Translations under genes and position numbers: made by a program
The notes under the pieces: generated by a model
What the model was told of the DNA's origin: nothing
Database searches by the model: none
Seen by the model: the letters and a program-made list of their open reading frames with translations, nothing else
Shown: positions 1 to 8,622 of the stretch, one piece after another
Numbering within the stretch: the first letter of the stretch is position 1
Layout: every line of letters starts with the position of its first letter
Source: Pseudomonadota bacterium
GTDB taxonomy: Bacteria; Pseudomonadota; Gammaproteobacteria; Legionellales; Legionellaceae
Direction: 5' to 3'
Assembly: GCA_020051095.1 (NCBI GenBank)
Contig: JAGVJN010000020.1
Coordinates: 1 to 40,166, forward strand
Length of the DNA: 40,166 bases

Positions 1-35
1 CAAGATCAAAGTTTATCTTTTAATTCTTCAAAATC

Positions 36-65
36 GGGCACGGGCACGGGCACGCTCACGGGCTC
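36..65. repeat. Short hexanucleotide tandem repeat
   Basis: Five consecutive hexamers are visible: GGGCAC three times, then the variants GCTCAC and GGGCTC. On the minus strand one frame reads as alternating Arg-Ala codons that end in a stop just after the array. This is a GC-rich island in AT-rich DNA. No gene could be assigned to it. Confidence 0.7.
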
Positions 66-263
66 GTATTAGTTCTTTGTTTTTTGTCCGGTACAAAGCA
101 CCCTGGGGCCATATCTATCAAGCTATCCATAGCGCTACGTTAGACAGTTTGCTGTTAATTAACTAAGGGTTATCTTTTTTAAAATATCTTTATCCAATAA
201 TTCATGATATTTTTCGTCCACTATCATAACCACAGGACTTCTATATAACTTTCCACATTGTTC

Positions 264-289
264 CCCTCGCCCCGGAAACGGGGAGAGGG
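264..289. repeat. REP-like or terminator-like GC-rich hairpin
   Basis: An inverted repeat pairs 264-274 with 279-289 around a GAAA loop, with one G/A mismatch (269/284). It is followed by a second small CCC-AAA-GGG palindrome and then by a T run at 312-316. The composition is far richer in GC than the flanks. It could be a dispersed palindromic repeat or the terminator of a plus-strand gene lying left of the window. Apart from this and the hexamer array, bases 1-389 hold no gene I can support. Confidence 0.5.
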
Positions 290-389
290 TGCCCAAAGGG
301 CGGGAGAGGGGTTTTTGAAATGAAATTATATCCTGATGTGTGGTACCAAGTTCGTAAGTCCTGACCAATAACCAGTTTTTATTCTAAAA

Positions 390-1151
390 ATGAAATCCAT
401 GAATGTCGAACAATTTAAAACAGCGATATCTAAACTAATTGACAAACAATCGACCCTATTGCCTGAAGGGAAAAAAAATAAACGATTTAACTCTCCAAGA
501 AAGCCGCTTGTATGGTCAAAATAATTGCATGTTAGGTAGGCTGTACTATGAAGCTTACAAAGCCTTAAAAAAAGATATGCCCCAAGATGCACTCGATTAT
601 TTTGATAGATCGCTTCGTCTTTGTTTTAACCATGCGCTAGACGAGTTCAAGCAAGCTTTAAGTATGGCATCAATGGCTAGAAAAAGATTTGTTCAATCCT
701 CACAACCAATTGGTTATCGCGAAGGATTAGGCTACTTGCTTGGGGTAGGCCATCATCAGAGCTTTTCAAAAGCGATGTATATTCTTGAGGCGCTATCCAA
801 GACAAATGATGCAAAATCACAGTATACCCTTGGATATGCCTATGAACTAAGCGCAAGTACTTTCCAAAGAAATACAAGGAATGGAAGGTAAGTGCTTGAA
901 ATCCATCACTTGCCCATAGCCGGTATCTTGTTGCGCCATTCAACAGCACTAGCGCAAGACTCCATACCCAAAAAACGGCTCTGTTGCCCGTTTTAATACA
1001 ATCTCGCCATAGTAAGGCCATAGGAAACTTTATTTCTTTAAACGGCAACGTAAATAAAATGATACAAGAGGCCAAAAGCAATATGAAACTCTTACCCGCA
1101 TTAGACTCGCCCTCGCGAGCTAATGTTGGCTATGCTTGCATTAAACGTTAA
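390..1151 (+). pseudogene. Frameshifted helical-repeat (TPR/Sel1-like) protein remnant
   Basis: A plausible ATG at 390 opens a frame that begins MKSMNVEQFKTAISKLIDKQ. It loses its continuation at a run of eight A (471-478); the next frame then reads NDLTLQESRLYG and on through about 135 residues to a stop at 889-891. That middle part is alpha-helical with short repeats such as GRLYYEAYKALKK and YTLGYAYEL, which recall TPR/Sel1 solenoids. After 899 the original frame is open again for about 83 codons to the TAA at 1149-1151. Two frame changes in one helical protein suggest a decayed gene. A sequencing error in the A run, or a shorter functional ORF (439-891, TTG start), is also possible. The 3' end overlaps the end of the opposite-strand outer-membrane gene by a few bases. 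Confidence 0.45.
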
Positions 1152-2010
1152 AGCGCATATTTAATTCAATAGAATTAATTAACAAGCCTTTAATATCATT
1201 AGAGCTTGTATAAAACAAAGTTTGTCCCACAGTTCCTGGATTTGTGATAATAGTAGTAGGGTTTGCTTTGAATTGAGAGGTTCCATATAGACGGTATTGA
1301 AGGATGGCCATAGTACTATCACTTACTTGATACGCCATCCCAGCCTTAAATTGATACGCAAATGCAGTACCATATAAAGATGGGCTATTTTGAATAGCAG
1401 GAGCGGTTTCAAGCAATGGAGTATTGGGATCATCAATGCTTAATATGTCATTTGTTTGTAAACTACCAGCTTTTAGCCAAGCTACCCCGACTCCGGCACT
1501 TATTAATGGTTGCCATTTTTGTATGGGGGTAAAATCATATGCCAAATTCGTTAAAAATGAATAAATATGGGCTCGGTTAGAAGCTTTACTAATACGATTA
1601 TTAGCTTGCTGCGCATATATGGCTAATGTGTCGGCTCTTTGCTCCAACCAATCGTAGGTACCATAGCTATCACGACGAATATTTTGGTATAAAAACTCTA
1701 AATCTGCACGCCAATGAGGATTAATATAACCACCAATAGCTGCATTCAAATCAAATCCAGATTTAAATGTGTTATTGATGTTGATGTTAGGCAAGGTAAA
1801 TAAGCTTGTTCCAACGGCTGTGGGTGTGTATAAAACCGAATTGGAATTGGACGTAAAGCTATCATGAGTATTTGAAAACGAACCGCCTATCCCTGCACTA
1901 ACATAAAATGCAGTGGGGGAGCTGGCAACTGATCCGGCAGTACCTGCTTGACCAGTTGTTATTAAGCCTCCAAGACACCATAGGAGAAAGGTTTTAAAAA
2001 TGTGTTTCAT
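1141..2010 (-). CDS. Outer-membrane beta-barrel protein
   Basis: The 289-residue product starts with a clear signal peptide (MKHIFKTFLLWCLGGLITTGQAG), so it should be exported by Sec. The mature part has alternating amphipathic strands typical of small outer-membrane barrels: YVSAGIGGSF near the start, AAIGGYINPHWRADLEFLYQ around residue 90, ISAGVGVAWLKAG around 170, and a terminal strand SIELNMRFNV with an aromatic residue close to the C-terminus. This matches the OMP_b-brl/surface-antigen style of barrel of intracellular proteobacteria, but no specific function can be read. It is a single gene transcribed leftward, converging on the broken gene at 390-1151. The ATG at 2010 is chosen because the signal peptide starts there. 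Confidence 0.75.
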   Translation of the reverse strand: MKHIFKTFLLWCLGGLITTGQAGTAGSVASSPTAFYVSAGIGGSFSNTHDSFTSNSNSVLYTPTAVGTSLFTLPNININNTFKSGFDLNAAIGGYINPHWRADLEFLYQNIRRDSYGTYDWLEQRADTLAIYAQQANNRISKASNRAHIYSFLTNLAYDFTPIQKWQPLISAGVGVAWLKAGSLQTNDILSIDDPNTPLLETAPAIQNSPSLYGTAFAYQFKAGMAYQVSDSTMAILQYRLYGTSQFKANPTTIITNPGTVGQTLFYTSSNDIKGLLINSIELNMRFNV

Positions 2011-2082
2011 AAAGTATAAATCCTATTTAAATCAATATATTACATCATGATCTATTTTAAAACCACCAGTTTCTATGGTTGC

Positions 2083-2196
2083 TTACCAATGGGTATCCAT
2101 TAAGTTTTTTGATGTGGATTGTATATTTGTTGATGCAGCTTGAACGCTACCAGTAAGTAACAAAATTAAAGCAAGAAAACTAAATCGATATTTCAT
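2083..2196 (-). CDS. Tiny secreted peptide or decayed signal-peptide fragment (37 aa)
   Basis: An ATG at 2196 opens a 37-codon frame, MKYRFSFLALILLLTGSVQA followed by ASTNIQSTSKNLMDTHW and a stop. The first 20 residues form an excellent signal peptide with an A-x-A-like cleavage site, leaving a mature peptide of about 17 residues. There is no strong ribosome-binding site. It lies just upstream of, and on the same strand as, the outer-membrane barrel gene. It could be a real small exported peptide or the 5' stump of a lost exported protein. Confidence 0.35.
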   Translation of the reverse strand: MKYRFSFLALILLLTGSVQAASTNIQSTSKNLMDTHW

Positions 2197-2603
2197 AATA
2201 ATTTAACCATGCAAGTCCATTTGATAATTAAACCATAGTTAGCTCATTCTAAAAAAACAACTTTATCTTTATAATCCGAAAGTTTACTGGTTTATCTAGA
2301 GCATTGAATAAATGAAAATTAGGGGGCTTATCACCAACTTTTCGCAGAGCGGTAACCGGTTATGATAAATAAGGTATAAAACGGTGGATGATTGCGCGCG
2401 TCATGGGTTGGATTACCCGTATGTAGTTGCCGCCAATAGATAAATAAATTCTCAGTATCTAGGTACAGCCTCATCCCTAAAAATTAAGCATCCAGTGAAC
2501 TACGATTAGGTTCACTAGGTGCAATTATCGACACCAATTTCTGTTGAAAAAAACGAAAAATGGAGGAGGGGTCAGCGGTGAAATTGATTTTTGCAATTCA
2601 ATA
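2197..2603. other. Intergenic stretch with one hairpin
   Basis: No gene with a credible start is visible here. The only structure noticed is an imperfect inverted repeat, CCAGTGAAC at 2492-2500 against GTTCAC at 2510-2515, with a 9-base loop. The rest is plain AT-rich spacer between two leftward genes. Confidence 0.5.
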
Positions 2604-3626
2604 TTATTTTTTTATAGGGAAGTGATCACAGGATTTATTGTGCGTGTGTGCCTTGTTAGATTTATCCTTTTTCATGAGGTTTAATGCGTGTGTAAAAGGC
2701 AGCCAAAATAATTTCCCAGTTGAACACATTTCTTTTTGCGCCGGGTCATTATGCAACCCCATCGGAAAATATTCTTTTTTATCGGGTATGTATAGGCTAC
2801 CAAACAGATAGTCCCAACAGGAAAAAATAAAGCCGTAATTACAATTTAAATGCTTTTCTAAGCTGCTATGATGGATTTGATGCTGTGCTGGGCTGATAAA
2901 TACGTAGCATAGCCAACGAGGGAAATGAAGCCAAATATGAGAATGCCTAAAATGAAAAATCGTCATATAGAAAAGAAAGAAAAATGCATTCATGCCAGCG
3001 ATAGTAACTAGGCTTAACTGCTCAACAAATAAATAGCTATAGATTGCTGCAAATCCACTGATAAGAACCACTGATAGGCCAAAGGTCAGTAAAATATCGA
3101 TGGGGTGCATTCGTTGTGTTGTGATCGGCGTTAGCACCTCGGCGCTATGATGTACCTTGTGAAATTGCCAAAGGATGGTGCTTTTATGTTGCATATAATG
3201 GGTAATAAAAATAATAAAATCAGCAACCAAAACAAACGATAGATTGAGTAGTATTTTTGATGCTAATGTCACGGACAAAGGCTTGGATAAAGGACCCAAG
3301 TTGTTATTTAAAATGCTCAAGCTCGCTCGATAAATGACTTCTCCTTGAAGTGCTAGAAAAGGGAGCATCGCCATGCTAAAAAGGGATATCCAAATAAAAT
3401 AAACATAATCAACTTTTGCGGACGGATGCAAATATATCTGTGACGGAAATAAATAATTGAAAAAACGCTTTGGTTTAAGATGTGGCGGTAATTTTATATA
3501 CATCCCGTATGAAATAATCGTATAGCCTAATACATAACCCCAAAATAAGCGCTCACCCGTTGAGAAGAACGGTAACTGATTGAAATTTTCAATTAAAAAT
3601 AAATAAATCTTATGCCAGTCAATCAT
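2604..3626 (-). CDS. Sterol desaturase / fatty acid hydroxylase family membrane protein
   Basis: This 340-residue integral membrane protein carries the histidine clusters of the fatty-acid hydroxylase superfamily (di-iron, O2-dependent). H143-x3-H147 sits in ITHYMQHKS. H156, H159 and H160 sit in FHKVHHS. H225, H228 and H230 sit in FHFRHSH. H249, H252 and H253 sit in QHQIHHS. Hydrophobic spans lie around residues 30-45, 75-98, 125-143, 180-200 and 208-225. The family hydroxylates or desaturates lipids such as sterols, sphingoid bases or carotenoids; the substrate here cannot be told. The C-terminus is Lys/His-rich. The length and motif spacing are normal. It is transcribed alone, with spacer on both sides. 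Confidence 0.85.
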   Translation of the reverse strand: MIDWHKIYLFLIENFNQLPFFSTGERLFWGYVLGYTIISYGMYIKLPPHLKPKRFFNYLFPSQIYLHPSAKVDYVYFIWISLFSMAMLPFLALQGEVIYRASLSILNNNLGPLSKPLSVTLASKILLNLSFVLVADFIIFITHYMQHKSTILWQFHKVHHSAEVLTPITTQRMHPIDILLTFGLSVVLISGFAAIYSYLFVEQLSLVTIAGMNAFFFLFYMTIFHFRHSHIWLHFPRWLCYVFISPAQHQIHHSSLEKHLNCNYGFIFSCWDYLFGSLYIPDKKEYFPMGLHNDPAQKEMCSTGKLFWLPFTHALNLMKKDKSNKAHTHNKSCDHFPIKK

Positions 3627-3961
3627 CGGTAAACTCTGGGAGGGACTATTGTAAATATAGCATATTCAGTCTTTCATAGGGTTATTAAAGCTAAGCCTTC
3701 GATTGAAAAATGTCATTAGTTAAATTTAAAAGGTCAATGTCCATTCGATAACGCTATTTCGATAACAACCATTATGGCGGCATCAACGATAGAGGGATGC
3801 TCCTTAGTGTTTATGATATTCCCATTTTATATCGGATAATAAAATATCTGATTGCATATTGGTATCCATTTACTTTAAATAAATCACCGTTGTTTAACTC
3901 GCATAACTTACTGAAAATTCAAGAAATTCAAGAAATGAAAGTTTAGCTTGGATAAATTATC
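3627..3961. other. Spacer without a recognisable gene
   Basis: About 335 AT-rich bases between the divergent hydroxylase gene and the small membrane peptide gene. It presumably holds promoters for both sides. A nine-base direct repeat, ATTCAAGAA, occurs twice in tandem around 3916-3934. Nothing else stands out. Confidence 0.4.
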
Positions 3962-4132
3962 ATGATGATGAAAGCTATCAGACGAAAAAAAATCAAACTA
4001 ATCCCTGCAGGATTATTCATTTCCATCTTAGCGTTTGCTTCCTATTTTTATGCTGAGGTAACACGTTCAGGTTTGTATGGGCCTATTACCGGCACAAAGG
4101 TATGGATGACGTCCCATCACAAAACATGTTAA
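3962..4132 (+). CDS. Small single-pass membrane protein (56 aa)
   Basis: The frame begins with three consecutive ATG codons and encodes a basic N-terminus (MMMKAIRRKKIKL), then one hydrophobic span (IPAGLFISILAFASYFYA), then a short polar tail ending in HHKTC. This is the layout of a small inner-membrane protein anchored with its N-terminus inside, or of an uncleaved signal peptide. It ends only about 30 bases before the start of the downstream flavoprotein gene on the same strand, so the two may be co-transcribed. No family is recognised. Confidence 0.45.
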   Translation: MMMKAIRRKKIKLIPAGLFISILAFASYFYAEVTRSGLYGPITGTKVWMTSHHKTC

Positions 4133-4162
4133 AATGTTCATTTATTTGTCTAAGAGTTGCGA

Positions 4163-5341
4163 TTGGATAAATTTGATGTGGTGATCATAGGCGCTGGAGC
4201 AGCCGGCCTGATGTGTGCCATTGAGGCTGGAAAGAGAGGTCGCCGGGTGTTGGTGCTGGATCAATCCAATAAAGTGGGTAAGAAAATTTTGATGTCTGGC
4301 GGTGGTCGCTGCAATTTTACCAACTATGATATTGACCCGGATAAGTACATCTCTCGCAATCCCCACTTTTGCAAATCGGCATTGAATCGCTATACCCAAT
4401 GGGATTTCATTCACTTGGTTGAACGTCATCATATTGCCTATTATGAAAAGACGCTGGGCCAACTGTTTTGTCAAAATAAAGCGTCTGATATCGTCAATAT
4501 GCTTTTGAATGAATGTGAGCGAGCAAACGTCACCATTCAATTGCAACAAACGATCAAAAAAATTACCCAAACTTCGGATGGCTTCACCCTATCCACATCA
4601 AATCACATGATACAAGCCACAAGCTGTGTCATTGCCACGGGTGGGTTATCCATACCCACGATGGGCTCAAGTCCATTCGGCTATCAAGTGGCTGAGCAAT
4701 TTGGGATTCCTGTCCATCCGACTCGCGCGGGATTAGTCCCTTTCACCTTACAACCCCATGACAAGGAAATTTTTGCGGATCTGGCAGGTATTTCACTCGA
4801 TTGTATTGTCAGCTGCCGTGGCCAGTCTTTTCGGGAACAAATGTTATTTACGCATAGAGGCTTGAGTGGCCCTGCCATGTTGCAAATATCTTCCTATTGG
4901 CAACCCGGCGATAATTTAACTATCACGTTATTGCCGGATATAGACTGGTCGATGGAAATGGATAAACTTTGTACCTATCACCGGGAAGTAGCCGTCAAGA
5001 ATGCGTTTTGCGACTATTTTCCGAAACGCGTTGTTCTGACATTATTGCCAGTTCATCTACTCGAAAAAGCCATTAAGCAACTCACCCCAACGGACTGGCA
5101 AACTATCATAGCCCATCTCTCACAATGGATAATCAAACCGAATGGCACAGAAGGGTATCGAACGGCAGAAGTTACCTTAGGTGGGGTTGATTGCGATGCG
5201 CTATCCTCGAAAACATTTGCCGCACATACCATTCCCAATCTTTATTTTATTGGTGAGGTGGTGGATGTGACCGGATGGCTTGGCGGCTATAATTTCCAGT
5301 GGGCATGGTCTTCCGGATGGGCTGCGGGTCAATATGTCTGA
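4163..5341 (+). CDS. YhiN/HI0933-family FAD-dependent oxidoreductase
   Basis: The flavoprotein starts with a Rossmann dinucleotide-binding segment, VVIIGAGAAGLMCAIEAGKR, in which GAGAAG is the FAD phosphate-binding loop. GGGRCNFTN follows about 40 residues later, the hallmark of the HI0933/YhiN family. The C-terminal signature GEVVDVTGWLGGYNFQWAW is also intact, and the length of about 392 residues is normal. Members are annotated as NAD(P)/FAD-dependent or aminoacetone-oxidase-like enzymes, but the physiological substrate is generally unknown. Start choice: a TTG at 4163 is preceded at 4152-4156 by AAGAG with 6-base spacing; another TTG at 4157 would abut that site, and an in-frame stop lies at 4151. 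Confidence 0.88.
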   Translation: MDKFDVVIIGAGAAGLMCAIEAGKRGRRVLVLDQSNKVGKKILMSGGGRCNFTNYDIDPDKYISRNPHFCKSALNRYTQWDFIHLVERHHIAYYEKTLGQLFCQNKASDIVNMLLNECERANVTIQLQQTIKKITQTSDGFTLSTSNHMIQATSCVIATGGLSIPTMGSSPFGYQVAEQFGIPVHPTRAGLVPFTLQPHDKEIFADLAGISLDCIVSCRGQSFREQMLFTHRGLSGPAMLQISSYWQPGDNLTITLLPDIDWSMEMDKLCTYHREVAVKNAFCDYFPKRVVLTLLPVHLLEKAIKQLTPTDWQTIIAHLSQWIIKPNGTEGYRTAEVTLGGVDCDALSSKTFAAHTIPNLYFIGEVVDVTGWLGGYNFQWAWSSGWAAGQYV

Positions 5342-5596
5342 TGGATTGTACGGGTATATCCATAGAAAGAAAACAGCCTGACTAGCAGGATCGCCTGCAA
5401 TCTATGTGCTATATTTAAACTATACAAAGAACTAAAAATCAATGGCTTAAATGGCCATGTCTTAAGAAGAGAACCAGAGCGGTCGTTGTGCCTTGTTAAC
5501 GATTTTTAATAGATTAGAATCGATTTGCAGCGCATGGACAACATTATTTTGCTATCGGAAGCCTTCAAAAAGACATGAATTGGGGTAAGGGATATC

Positions 5597-6955
5597 ATGG
5601 GTAAATCTCATAAAGATGCACTAGAATTCGCTCAACAATGGATTGATATCATTCATAAACCCGATGTTAATGAAGACGAAGCAAAATCAATTATTACAGA
5701 ATCTATCTATAACTTCACAGAGCATTTTAATCGAGGTTGGCTCGAATGTCGAAAATCAATCTTAGAAGCAGGGGATTGGGCGGCCATTGAATGGACTGGT
5801 TCGGGTGCACTCTTAAAGGATATTCTAGGACGAGAATTTATCGATTGCTTAGGCGCTTATGGCATGATGGATCTCGGTTGGATGCATCCGGAAGTCATCG
5901 ACCATGTGACCGCTCAGTTAAAAAGAGCAACCATGCCCAGTCAGGAATTAATCGATCCCTTACGAGGTGCGTTAGCTCGGTTATTAGCCATGATAATGCC
6001 AGGCGATATTAAATACAGTTTTTTTGCAGCCAGTGGTACGGAAGCCGTTGAAGGAGCTATCAAACTCGCGAAAATGCACACCCAGAAAAACGGATTTATC
6101 GTCGCAGTAAATGGATTCCATGGAAAGACGATGGGTTCACTTAGCATGATGGGAAAACCTGCTTTTCGTGAACCGGTTGGAACGTTATACGGGGGCCCGG
6201 TATATCATGTGCCATTTGGTGATGCAAAGGCATTAGAAAATCAATTGGAAATTGCAAAAAAAGTTGGGATTGATATTGCTGCTGTTTTGATGGAACCCAT
6301 TCAATGGGAGGCGGGTGTTATTGTCCCTCCCGATGATTATTGGCCCAAAATACGAGAGCTTACTAAACAGCACAATGTATTATTAATTGCCGATGAGGTG
6401 CAAACAGGGTTTGGGCGAACAGGACAACTTTGGGGTGTCGATAATTGGGATGTAACGCCTGATATTATGGTATTAGGTAAATCGATGGGGGGCGGCATCA
6501 TGCCTGTTAGTGCATTTTCCTCAACTGAAGAAATCTGGCAATGTATGATGTACCCTAATCCATTTATCCATACCACCACCACAGGCGGTGGAGCGCTTGC
6601 TTGTTGTGCAGCAATTGCAGCGATTAACATCACTTTACGCGATAAGCTGTGGGAGCAAGCCGCTGCAAAAGGCGAATATTTTATCCCCAAATTGGAAGAT
6701 CTCGCACAGCAGTACCCACAAATCTATCAAACGATCACGGGTAAGGGGTTATTAATCGGTCAACACTTTGTGAGTAAAGAGATTGGATTTAAGGTTGCTG
6801 CTGGGCTATTTAAGCGAGGTGTATTGGTCGCAGGTACGCTTTCAAACTCACAAACAATACGCATTGAACCACCGCTTATCATCACGCTCGAGCAACTCGA
6901 TGCCGTGCTTGACCGATTAGAGGATACTCTCAAGGAAATTGAAAAGACCATTTGA
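5597..6955 (+). CDS. patA: Putrescine aminotransferase (class III PLP-dependent)
   Basis: The 452-residue product follows the known enterobacterial PatA/YgjG sequence closely from GWLECRKSILEAGDW near residue 47 to the end (VLVAGTLSNSQTIRIEPPL). It transfers the amino group of putrescine to 2-oxoglutarate, giving 4-aminobutanal. PLP features: SGTEA at 146-150 (phosphate binding), DEVQTGFGRTG at 266-276 with D266, and the Schiff-base lysine K295 in LGKSMGGG. One oddity is EPIQWEAG at 233-240, where the E. coli enzyme as I recall it has EPIQGEGG. The gene converges on patD with one base between the stop codons. This arrangement and the reaction order support a putrescine-to-GABA route. A different diamine or omega-amino acid substrate is less likely but not excluded. 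Confidence 0.9.
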   Translation: MGKSHKDALEFAQQWIDIIHKPDVNEDEAKSIITESIYNFTEHFNRGWLECRKSILEAGDWAAIEWTGSGALLKDILGREFIDCLGAYGMMDLGWMHPEVIDHVTAQLKRATMPSQELIDPLRGALARLLAMIMPGDIKYSFFAASGTEAVEGAIKLAKMHTQKNGFIVAVNGFHGKTMGSLSMMGKPAFREPVGTLYGGPVYHVPFGDAKALENQLEIAKKVGIDIAAVLMEPIQWEAGVIVPPDDYWPKIRELTKQHNVLLIADEVQTGFGRTGQLWGVDNWDVTPDIMVLGKSMGGGIMPVSAFSSTEEIWQCMMYPNPFIHTTTTGGGALACCAAIAAINITLRDKLWEQAAAKGEYFIPKLEDLAQQYPQIYQTITGKGLLIGQHFVSKEIGFKVAAGLFKRGVLVAGTLSNSQTIRIEPPLIITLEQLDAVLDRLEDTLKEIEKTI

Positions 6956-6956
6956 G

Positions 6957-8384
6957 TTATCCATGTTTAATCATGATATGCCGAATAGCTGTATAATCTT
7001 CTAATCCATACATGGACATATCTTTCCCATAACCCGATTTTTTCAAACCACCATGTGGCATTTCACTGCATAACATGAAATGGGAATTAATCCATGTGCA
7101 ACCGTATTGTAATTCAGCACTCACTTGCATGGCTTTGCTCGCGTCTTTCGTCCACACCGATGAAGCCAATCCATAGTCGCTGTCATTAGCGAGTTGAATG
7201 GCTTGTTCGACATCGCGAAAACGCGACACTGAAACGACTGGGCCAAAAACCTCTTTTTGAACTATTTCATCGCTTTGTTGGGCGCCAGCGATGACGGTTG
7301 GTTGGTAGAAATACCCGCCGTTTTCAATGGTTGCACCACCGGTGGTGATTTCCAAGTGCTTTTCAAGCCGGCATCGTTCAATAAAGCCCGCCACCCGCTG
7401 CTGTTGCACTTCACTCACCAACGGGCCCATTTCAACGCCCGATTCATTTTGGGTGCCTAGTTTGATTTTTGACACCGTGGATGTTAAATCCGCCACAAAC
7501 CGTTCATACACTTTGTCCTGCACGTAAATCCGGCAAGCTGCGGTACAATCTTGTCCCGCATTGTAATAGCCAAACGTTCGAATGCCTTCAATAGCGCTTT
7601 GAATGTCCGCATCGTCAAAGATGATGACGGGGGCTTTGCCGCCTAATTCAAGATGAGTCCGCTTCAATGTTTTCGATGCCACTTCTAACATTTTTTGACC
7701 AGTCGCAATAGAGCCCGTCAAAGAAATCATTCGTACTTCGGGGGCGCTGACCAGGCTTTCTCCGACCAGCCCTCCGCGACCAAAAACGATATTAACCACC
7801 CCAGCCGGAACGAGATCCGCAATGAGTTCAAAAAAGCGCAATGAGGTGAGTGGTGTGATTTCAGAAGGTTTAAGAACCATGCAATTTCCGGCTGCTAAGG
7901 CCGGTGCCATTTTCCAGGCAGCCATCATTAAGGGATAATTCCAGGGGGTGATGGATGCAATCACACCGATTGGATCACGGCGAATCATCGAGGTGTGGCC
8001 AGGTAAATAGTCCGTCACAGCTGAGCCGGTTAAGCAACGCGCTGCGCCAGCAAAAAATCGAAATACATCGGCAATTGCAGGGATTTCATCATTGAGTGCC
8101 GCTAGGTAGGGTTTTCCGCAGTTTTCAGATTCCAGTCGAGCTAATTGTTCACCGTGTTGTTCAATCAAATCGGCAATTTTAAGTAAAATCGTAGCGCGAT
8201 CTTTGGGAGTTTGCTTGCGCCATGACGCGAACGCTTTGTCTGCACTTTGTACAGCACTGCGCACTTGTTCAAGACTTGCTTCGGCTATTTTCACCAGTAC
8301 GTCACCGGTTGCGGGATTATAGACGGATAGTAATTCGCCTTGACCTTCTTCTAACTTTCCATTGATAAGCATTTTTGTTTGCAT
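6957..8384 (-). CDS. patD: Gamma-aminobutyraldehyde dehydrogenase
   Basis: This aldehyde dehydrogenase of 475 residues resembles PatD/YdcW along its whole length, including [20 protein letters not shown] at 98-117 and [18 protein letters not shown] near the end. Catalytic residues are present: N149 in PWNYP, E247 in LELGGKAP, and the nucleophile C280 in GQDCTAACR. It oxidises 4-aminobutanal to GABA with NAD+, completing the step begun by the convergent patA. GGGAG lies about 8 bases before the ATG, a good ribosome-binding site. The Glu/Asp-rich approach and normal length argue for an intact enzyme. Betaine aldehyde dehydrogenase would be the main alternative, but the motifs and the neighbour favour PatD. 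Confidence 0.92.
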   Translation of the reverse strand: MQTKMLINGKLEEGQGELLSVYNPATGDVLVKIAEASLEQVRSAVQSADKAFASWRKQTPKDRATILLKIADLIEQHGEQLARLESENCGKPYLAALNDEIPAIADVFRFFAGAARCLTGSAVTDYLPGHTSMIRRDPIGVIASITPWNYPLMMAAWKMAPALAAGNCMVLKPSEITPLTSLRFFELIADLVPAGVVNIVFGRGGLVGESLVSAPEVRMISLTGSIATGQKMLEVASKTLKRTHLELGGKAPVIIFDDADIQSAIEGIRTFGYYNAGQDCTAACRIYVQDKVYERFVADLTSTVSKIKLGTQNESGVEMGPLVSEVQQQRVAGFIERCRLEKHLEITTGGATIENGGYFYQPTVIAGAQQSDEIVQKEVFGPVVSVSRFRDVEQAIQLANDSDYGLASSVWTKDASKAMQVSAELQYGCTWINSHFMLCSEMPHGGLKKSGYGKDMSMYGLEDYTAIRHIMIKHG

Positions 8385-8622
8385 CGCTTTTCTCCCAGAG
8401 CTTATTGCAATCGTGTCTTAAAACGAACGGTGTGACTATATCATTGTAGACTAGAATATATCCTGTTTCGTATTGCAAGTTAATAAAATTAAATAATTTT
8501 ATGGACAAACCAAGATTTGTGGGGTAGATTTCTCCGTTTCATTTTCGTAAGTCCTGTTAATTAATGATTTCTTGTCTTGAGCGCAACTCGTTCACAAGAA
8601 TGACTGTTATTGGAGAGGTTTT

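Noticed and set aside
159..368. Minus-strand ORF of 69 codons
   Set aside because: It passes through the GC-rich palindromic repeat and gives a low-complexity, unfamiliar peptide.
326..592. Minus-strand ORF of 88 codons
   Set aside because: It runs antisense to the helical-repeat gene remnant and has no domain, signal or ribosome-binding site.
677..1081. Minus-strand ORF of 134 codons
   Set aside because: Antisense to the more protein-like plus-strand frames; composition is that of a shadow frame.
8569..8600. Inverted repeat TTCTTGT/ACAAGAA before the first MOMP-like gene
   Set aside because: Only 7 bp with an 18-base loop; such matches are expected by chance.
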